From assembly GCA_964561925.1 (NCBI GenBank), contig CAZLRW010000159.1, positions 1-7,566 of the forward strand: a DNA stretch of 7,566 nt, written 5' to 3'. The notes under the pieces were generated by a model that was not told the DNA's origin, ran no database searches, and saw nothing but the letters and a program-made list of their open reading frames with translations. The DNA comes from SZUA-430 sp964561925 (GTDB lineage Bacteria > Pseudomonadota > Alphaproteobacteria > Micropepsales > Micropepsaceae). The position numbers and the translations under genes are program-made. Below, one piece after another: positions 1 to 5,110 of this stretch (the first letter of the stretch is position 1; each line of letters begins with the position of its first letter).

Positions 1-1115
1 AGGCGCATCTCTTCGTGCATATCGGCGCCGGGTATGACGAACGCCGTGATCGTGTCGGTACCGATGTGAAGTTTGGCGTCGGCTTCGTGCAGGCGTTTGA
101 GCAGGCGGTGCACGGCGGGGATCGCCGTTTTCAGGCGGGTCAGGTTCTTCTCGCTCGTGTCGCGCCTGAGGCCGTCCTTCGGGTGCCAGATCACATCCGC
201 AAAGTAGCGCGGCAACAGCGCCGCTTCGGGCGACGTGCGCATGTCTTCGTAGCGATCGTAATTGGCGAACTTCGCCGTGGTGACGAGCGTGGGCGTGTTC
301 GCCGCGCTGGCGGCAAGCGTCAGTTCGACCGTGCGCGCGAGCTGCGCGTCATCGAAGGGCGCGCCCCAGGCGTCCATCACTTCGGGAAACGGGCGCGGGT
401 CGATGTTCGGTGCGAAGGCGGCGCCCGTGAAGTGTTGGACGTCGCCGATGCCGCCCGGATACGGCACTTGGTGCGGCACGTGGCCGATCGTGGGGACACC
501 CTGCTCTTTCGCGGTGGCGATCAATGCCGCGAGCACGTCGGGCGCCAGCGAATTGTAGAGCTTGATGCAGTCGTAGCCTTCGGCCTTGATCGTGCGCACG
601 ACGTCGGCGGCTTTTGCCACGTCGGTGACGACGCGGGTGTTCTCCCAAATCTTCTCAGGCCCGTCGACGAACGGGCCGCAGGCGAAGACGCGCGGGCCCG
701 GCATCGCGCCCGCCTCGATCTTGGCGCGGATCGGCAGAACCGTCTTGCCGTCGATGTCGCCCGCGTCGCGCACCGCGGTCACGCCGTGCATCAGATTGAG
801 CAGCGGGAACAGATCCTGTGCGACCGGAATGTTTTGCGGCGGGTGATGGGCGTGCATGTTGATGAGGCCCGGCAGAACATACATGCCGGCATACGGGCTC
901 TTGGCGTCGGCGGACGGCGCGATCTCGCCGATTGTGCGGTCTGCGATCGTGAGCGATTGCCCTTCGCGCCGGCTCTCGCCGGGTTGAATCACGGTGACAT
1001 TGTGGAATGCGCCGCCGCGCTCGGGCGCGGGGAGCGGCGCCGGCGGTTGCAGCAGCCAGTAGAGAACGCCGCCGGCCAGCGCCAGGACGAGAACGATCGC
1101 GCCGAGAATTCGCAT
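1..1115 (-). CDS. Metal-dependent amidohydrolase (imidazolonepropionase/prolidase-like), exported or membrane-anchored; C-terminus outside window
   Basis: Likely hydrolyses an amide or ester-type bond with a metal centre; the substrate cannot be told. About 371 codons are visible. Residues 1-22 form a basic-hydrophobic signal or anchor (MRILGAIVLVLALAGG...), with no lipobox cysteine, suggesting periplasmic action. The metal-site signatures of the superfamily appear in order: His88 and His90 in NMHAHH just after LPGLI, Lys185 in IKLYN (candidate carbamylated lysine), His212 in GHVPH, His228 in VQHFTG, and Asp354 in HIGTDT. The last strands of the barrel and the C-terminal small domain lie beyond the left edge; the missing part is probably around 100 residues if the length is usual. 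The ATG at 1115 is preceded by a GGGGG tract about five bases upstream, a plausible ribosome site. It is transcribed divergently from the TIR-WD40 gene. I infer no functional link to that gene. The family call is firm; the specific activity is unknown. Confidence 0.93.
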   Translation of the reverse strand, partial: MRILGAIVLVLALAGGVLYWLLQPPAPLPAPERGGAFHNVTVIQPGESRREGQSLTIADRTIGEIAPSADAKSPYAGMYVLPGLINMHAHHPPQNIPVAQDLFPLLNLMHGVTAVRDAGDIDGKTVLPIRAKIEAGAMPGPRVFACGPFVDGPEKIWENTRVVTDVAKAADVVRTIKAEGYDCIKLYNSLAPDVLAALIATAKEQGVPTIGHVPHQVPYPGGIGDVQHFTGAAFAPNIDPRPFPEVMDAWGAPFDDAQLARTVELTLAASAANTPTLVTTAKFANYDRYEDMRTSPEAALLPRYFADVIWHPKDGLRRDTSEKNLTRLKTAIPAVHRLLKRLHEADAKLHIGTDTITAFVIPGADMHEEMR

Positions 1116-1235
1116 GTTACCCCCAAGAGTGCGGCGACAGCAGAGTATGCCTGCCCGCGGCGGACGCAAAGCTTGTCGCCAAGGCGGGTCGCCTCCCCTA
1201 CGATATCGGCGGCTGCGGCGGAGTGCGTCGGGACG
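1116..1235. promoter_or_regulatory. Divergent intergenic region between amidohydrolase and TIR-WD40 genes
   Basis: These 120 bases must hold the promoters of both flanking genes. No strong sigma-70 pair is visible. On the plus strand TTGTCG (1173-1178) and TACGAT (1199-1204) are 20 bases apart, which is too long for a confident call. A 7-bp inverted repeat, GGCGACA (1133-1139) with TGTCGCC (1174-1180), spans the middle, and a short hairpin AGGCG-GGT-CGCCT follows at 1182-1194. Either could be an operator, but in such GC-rich DNA both could be chance. Confidence 0.4.
1180..1196. repeat. Copy 1 of a 17-bp near-palindromic element
   Basis: CAAGGCGGGTCGCCTCC matches the element at 4931-4947 in 15 of 17 positions; only the two central bases at positions 9 and 10 differ. 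The arms AGGCG and CGCCT pair around a 3-base loop. Both copies lie in the only two intergenic regions of the window, upstream of gene starts. It might be an operator half-site pair or a small dispersed repeat; chance is possible given the base composition. Confidence 0.35.
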
Positions 1236-4139
1236 ATGGAGCGGGCGACTGGCCGGGACGGCGTGACGGAGCCGACGCGCGTGTTCGTTTCCTATGCCCG
1301 CAAGGATTCGCGCGCGATCGACGCGCTGGTCCCGGTGCTGCAGCAGCAGGGCTATGACGTGCTGGTCGACCGCAAGGATATCGCGGCGGCCGAGGTCTGG
1401 CGGCCCCGGATCGAACAGCTGATCCTCGATTCGGATGCGGTCGTGTTCGTCGTGTCGCCGCAGGCGGTGCGCTCCGACGTGTGCGCGTGGGAGGTCGAGC
1501 GTACGCTCGCCTACGGCAAGAAGCTGGTGCCGCTGGTCTGGCAGAACATCGATCCGAAGGCCTGTCCGCCCGAGATCGCCGAGCGCAATTGGATTTTCTG
1601 GCCGCGCCTCTTCGCCGGCGCACCCGGTGCGAAGACGGTCGAAGCGCTGCGCTCGGCGATCGATCGCGACATTTCGTGGGAGCGCGAGCGGACGGTTTGG
1701 ATCGGCCGCGCGGTGCGTTGGGACAAGGCTTCGCGGCCCGAGGGGCAGTTGCTGCGGCGCGAGGAAGTCGCGTCGGCCGAAGCCTGGGCGGCCCGGCGGC
1801 CGACCGCTGCGGCGGCGCTGCCGGAGGTTTTGCTCGCCTACTTCGCGGCGAGCCGGGAACGGGAGCGGCGCGACCGCGATCACCTGCGTTCGATCACGGG
1901 ACGTGCGTTCGTGCTGCCGATCGCGAACGCGATCCGCGACCACGAGCCGGACCGGGCGCTGCGCATGCTTGCCACCGCGGCGGTGCTGGCAGAAGACCCT
2001 TCGTTCGAACTCGTGCCGCAGCTTTGGATCGAGGGCGCGCGGTCGCTGATGCAGCAGCCGCTGTGCGCGGTCGGCGACCCGTCGGCGCCGGCGATGCCCG
2101 ATCCGGACGGCGAAGACACCGTGTTCGGCGTCGCGGCCGATACGCTCAGCGCGGTTTGCCAAGAGGTGTCGGGGACGGTGCGCCTCTTCGACCTTATGAC
2201 CGGCGCGGCGCGATGGGCGACGGCGCTCGACTTCCGTGTGCGTGCGTTCGTGTTCGACGGCGACATCATCGCGATCGGTAAGGCGGGCGAGGTTCTACGG
2301 CTGAACATCGCGGACGGTGCGGTCGTGGCGCGGGACAGATTCGCCGGTCGCGTCGACGTGGTTCGCGCGATCGCCGAGGAGCACGCGGTCCTGGTCAGCA
2401 CCAGCGTCATGATCCAGCGCTTCGACACGATCTCAAACAGCGTCACGATCGTCGGCGACTACGACGGCGAAGTGGTCGACATCGCCTATTGCGCGGCGAC
2501 CGGGCGCGGGCTTGCGCTGGTTGTGCCTCGCGAAGGGAACTGGGTCGCGGTCGCATTCGGCGTCGATGCCGGCGAGGTGCATGCGCTGGACGACGACGTG
2601 CGTCACTTCTGCTTCAGCAAAGACGGGTCGCGCGTGTGCTTGGCCGAGCGGCAAAACGCCGAGATCTACATCGTCGGCGGCGACGCGAAAACGGTGCGGG
2701 TGCGCCACGACGGCAAGTCGACGGCGACCGGCGACGATCTTTGCAGCGTCGCGCTCAGCGACGACGGTACGCTGCTGCTGACTACTGCCAACGACGGGAC
2801 GGCGCGCGTGTGGGAGACGGCGACCGGCACGGAGTTGCACCGCTTCGATCACGTCGACGAGGCGTTGATCTTGCAGGGCGAGTTCGGGCCCGACGCGAAG
2901 ACGGTCATGGCGCTCGGCACGGATTGCACGGTAAGGGTTTGGTCGCTGGCGTCGGGCCAGGAGATCATGCGCGTCGCCAACCGGCTGAAGCCACGCACGA
3001 CCGGGTGGGACGCGCTGGGCTTCGACCGCGCGGGGCTTTCGGAGGACGGCAAGCGCTTGTGGACGGTGATCCCCGGCGGGTTGCTTCAAGTGTGGGCTGT
3101 CAAGGCGCTCGTCGAGCATCCGGTGTCGGCGACTGTGCATTCGCTGCAGGAACGTGTCGCGTCCGTGCAGTGCCTGCGGGAGGGACGCGTCGCCGTTCGG
3201 CGGGTCAACGGCACGGTCGAACTGTTCGACGGCGCGCGCGTGATCGCCGAGCGGCGGTTCGTGGAGGCCGTGGTCGGCCTGACCATCTTCGAAGACGCCG
3301 ATCTGATCGCCGGTTGGACGTGGCAGAAGTGCTATCTGCTCGGCTTGGACAAGGAGCGCCCCGTCATCGCCTCGCAGCATCGCGCACGCCCGCATGCGGC
3401 CGCCTATGTGCCGACAGGCGATGCGGTCGCGATCGGCGGCGGGAACTACGCTGCGGAGGGCTTCATCGAACTCGCGCGCGGCGGCGAGGTGCTGTCGCGC
3501 TGCCGGATGCCGGGGTGGGTCAGCGCCATGAGCTATCACCCGGCGCGCGGCGCGCTCCTGGCGGGAGATGTCAACGGCAACTTCTTGGTTTGGAGCGGCG
3601 ACCCGCGGGCCGAGCCCGTTTGGTGGGCGCCGTTCGACAGCAAGGTCGAGGCGCTGGCCGCGCCGCCGAGCGGTCACCACTTCTACGCGGTGGTCGATCT
3701 GACGGTTTGGCGCGTCGACGCGGACGACCGGCGGACGAAGATCGTGCGGCTTTCGAGTTCGACGCGGGAGGCGGTCTGCGATGCGAGCGATCGCATTCTG
3801 TTCGTGGACACGCTGATCGGGCCGCAATTCATCGACCTTGAGCGCGGTGCGGTGCTGTTCGAGCTTACGAACCATCTCGATCCGCAGCACGACAGCTTCT
3901 TCCGGCAATGTGCGCTGGCGCAGGACTGGCAGCGGTTGTTCATCGTGACGCAGGGCGGGGAACTGTTGACGTACGAGCTCGACGGGCTGCTTGCGCTGCG
4001 TGCGTCGCCGCGGGAGGCGATTGCGTCGGCGCTCGGGCGCGGCAACGACATCGCGCGGGCGAGCGAGCGGGTCGACCTCTTGATGTCCGACCGGCCCGCC
4101 GACCTCCCGGCGCGATTGCGACAGTTCTCGCTATCCTGA
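1236..4139 (+). CDS. TIR domain-WD40 repeat protein, candidate NAD-hydrolysing immune sensor
   Basis: About 967 residues from the ATG at 1236. The TIR domain (about 15-145) shows FVSYARKDS (17-25), VDRKDI (44-49), Trp55, the strand AVVFVVSP (68-75), then SDVCAWEVE (80-88), GKKLVPLVW (94-102) and a box-3-like FWPRLF (121-126). Glu86 aligns with the catalytic glutamate of SARM1-type TIR NADases. A helical linker (about 148-275) has RAVRWD, LLRREE, AEAW and an Arg-rich stretch at 206-218. The rest is WD-type beta-propeller. The clearest blades end in GTARVWE (521-527) and TVRVWS (565-570), with weaker ones at GTVRLFD (313-319), GEVLRLN (351-357), GTVELFD (659-665) and GNFLVWS (781-787). Some 650 residues would fit about 14 blades, or two propellers. 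No signal peptide or membrane segment is visible, so it is probably cytoplasmic. GTG at 1263 (residue 10, giving M-TEPTRVFVSY) is an equally credible start. The open frame upstream of 1236 is antisense to the amidohydrolase and not coding. The 3' end overlaps the convergent TerC gene by 9 bp. Confidence 0.9.
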   Translation: MERATGRDGVTEPTRVFVSYARKDSRAIDALVPVLQQQGYDVLVDRKDIAAAEVWRPRIEQLILDSDAVVFVVSPQAVRSDVCAWEVERTLAYGKKLVPLVWQNIDPKACPPEIAERNWIFWPRLFAGAPGAKTVEALRSAIDRDISWERERTVWIGRAVRWDKASRPEGQLLRREEVASAEAWAARRPTAAAALPEVLLAYFAASRERERRDRDHLRSITGRAFVLPIANAIRDHEPDRALRMLATAAVLAEDPSFELVPQLWIEGARSLMQQPLCAVGDPSAPAMPDPDGEDTVFGVAADTLSAVCQEVSGTVRLFDLMTGAARWATALDFRVRAFVFDGDIIAIGKAGEVLRLNIADGAVVARDRFAGRVDVVRAIAEEHAVLVSTSVMIQRFDTISNSVTIVGDYDGEVVDIAYCAATGRGLALVVPREGNWVAVAFGVDAGEVHALDDDVRHFCFSKDGSRVCLAERQNAEIYIVGGDAKTVRVRHDGKSTATGDDLCSVALSDDGTLLLTTANDGTARVWETATGTELHRFDHVDEALILQGEFGPDAKTVMALGTDCTVRVWSLASGQEIMRVANRLKPRTTGWDALGFDRAGLSEDGKRLWTVIPGGLLQVWAVKALVEHPVSATVHSLQERVASVQCLREGRVAVRRVNGTVELFDGARVIAERRFVEAVVGLTIFEDADLIAGWTWQKCYLLGLDKERPVIASQHRARPHAAAYVPTGDAVAIGGGNYAAEGFIELARGGEVLSRCRMPGWVSAMSYHPARGALLAGDVNGNFLVWSGDPRAEPVWWAPFDSKVEALAAPPSGHHFYAVVDLTVWRVDADDRRTKIVRLSSSTREAVCDASDRILFVDTLIGPQFIDLERGAVLFELTNHLDPQHDSFFRQCALAQDWQRLFIVTQGGELLTYELDGLLALRASPREAIASALGRGNDIARASERVDLLMSDRPADLPARLRQFSLS

Positions 4140-4889
4140 CTTCGCCTTCGCCATCGCCCTTTTCTTCGCCCTGTTGCGGGCGAGCATGTTCAGCGCTTCG
4201 ACCAGGGCCGAGAAGCCCATCGCGGCGTAGATGTAGCCCTTGGGCACATGGAAGCCGAAGCCGTCGGCGATCAGCGCCATGCCGATCATGAGCAGGAAGC
4301 TCAAGGCGAGCATCACGATCGTCGGGTTCGCGTTGATGAAGTTCGCGAGCGGGGTGGCCGCGACCAGCATGACGATGACGGTCACGATCACGGCGATCAC
4401 CATGATCGGCACATGGTCGGTCATGCCGACGGCGGTGATGATGCTGTCGACGGAAAAGACCAGGTCGAGCAGGATGATCTGACCGATCGCGGCCGAGAAC
4501 GCCATCGTCGCCACGCGCGTGTCGAAAACGTCGTCTGTGGGGTCTGGGTCGACGTTATGGTGGATTTCCTTCGTCGCCTTCCACACGAGGAACAGGCCGC
4601 CCGCGATCAGGATCAGGTCGCGCCAGGAAAAGCCGTGGTGGAACAGGGTGATCACCGGCTCGGTCAGCTGCACGATGATCGCGATCGTGCTCAAGAGGAC
4701 GAGGCGCATGATCAGCGCGAGACCAATGCCGATGCGCCGCGCGCGCTCGCGGTCGGCCTCGGGCAACTTGTTCGTCAGGATCGAGATAAAGATCAAATTG
4801 TCGATGCCGAGCACGACCTCCATCGCGATCAGCGTCACCAGTGCGACCCACGCCGCGGGGTCCGCAGCCAGCTGCAACAGATAGTCCAT
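4131..4889 (-). CDS. TerC-family integral membrane protein
   Basis: 252 residues from the ATG at 4889, the usual size for a short single-domain TerC protein. TerC relatives are linked to metal (notably manganese) efflux, to metalation of exported proteins and to tellurite resistance; which applies here is unknown. About seven hydrophobic segments are visible. Family hallmarks include the acidic membrane motif around Glu24 and GIDN (28-31), Arg62 in the second helix, GGLFLVWKATKE (97-108), and Gln137, Asp142 and Asp148 in the segment LLDLVFSVDSI (140-150). A cytosolic loop HHNVDPDPTDD (110-120) is rich in possible metal ligands. The C-terminus is a basic tail (RNRAKKRAMAKAKSG). Upstream of the start the minus strand reads AAGGGGATTGGGTTCA, a weak ribosome site. 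A longer reading from 4949 adds 20 polar residues before the conserved start and is less likely. The gene is convergent with TIR-WD40 and divergent from the patatin gene, so it is probably monocistronic. Confidence 0.95.
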   Translation of the reverse strand: MDYLLQLAADPAAWVALVTLIAMEVVLGIDNLIFISILTNKLPEADRERARRIGIGLALIMRLVLLSTIAIIVQLTEPVITLFHHGFSWRDLILIAGGLFLVWKATKEIHHNVDPDPTDDVFDTRVATMAFSAAIGQIILLDLVFSVDSIITAVGMTDHVPIMVIAVIVTVIVMLVAATPLANFINANPTIVMLALSFLLMIGMALIADGFGFHVPKGYIYAAMGFSALVEALNMLARNRAKKRAMAKAKSG

Positions 4890-5110
4890 TGAACCCAATC
4901 CCCTTGATTCCGTGAGGCGAACATGCCCGACAAGGCGGCGCGCCTCCAAATCCGGCGGGCCGCATTCGTCACAAGGTCTGTTGAAAGCGCGTTCTTACGG
5001 GTGGGCGGCCGCCGCCGAGGCACCGACAATGCGACGTGCCTGCAAGGTGATTCGCGGGGGTGGGCGTTTGCGCGTGGTTGCCGCCCCTCCCGCCCCGGGG
5101 TCAAGGCCAG
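4890..5110. promoter_or_regulatory. Divergent intergenic region between TerC and patatin genes
   Basis: These 221 bases separate two divergent starts and should contain both promoters and 5' leaders. I find no convincing -35/-10 pair on either strand. Visible structure is limited to the near-palindrome at 4931-4947 and an 8-bp palindrome CCCCGGGG at 5093-5100 just before the patatin start. Short open frames cross the region in several phases, but none has a recognisable protein signature or a good ribosome site, so I call none of them. Confidence 0.4.
4931..4947. repeat. Copy 2 of a 17-bp near-palindromic element
   Basis: CAAGGCGGCGCGCCTCC, with arms AGGCG (4933-4937) and CGCCT (4941-4945) around a 3-base loop, is 15/17 identical to the element at 1180-1196. 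It sits about 42 bp upstream of the TerC start codon. Its role is unknown; it could be a regulator site shared by the two intergenic regions or a chance GC-rich match. Confidence 0.35.

Noticed and set aside
1173..1204. Candidate plus-strand promoter TTGTCG ... TACGAT before the TIR-WD40 gene
   Set aside because: The 20-base spacer is too long and both hexamers are imperfect, so I do not list it as a promoter of its own.
2489..3841. Plus-strand open frame of 450 codons overlapping the WD40 region in another phase
   Set aside because: Almost entirely Arg, Ala and Gly, typical of an off-phase reading of GC-rich DNA, and wholly inside a well-supported gene.
2433..3908. Minus-strand open frame of 491 codons opposite the WD40 region
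   Set aside because: Arg/His/Ala/Asp-rich translation with no domain pattern. The plus frame carries clear WD40 strands, so this is a GC-driven antisense shadow.
4981..5010. TTGAAA at 4981-4986 as a -35 box for the patatin gene
   Set aside because: No A/T-rich -10 box follows at 16-19 bases; the sequence there is GC-rich.
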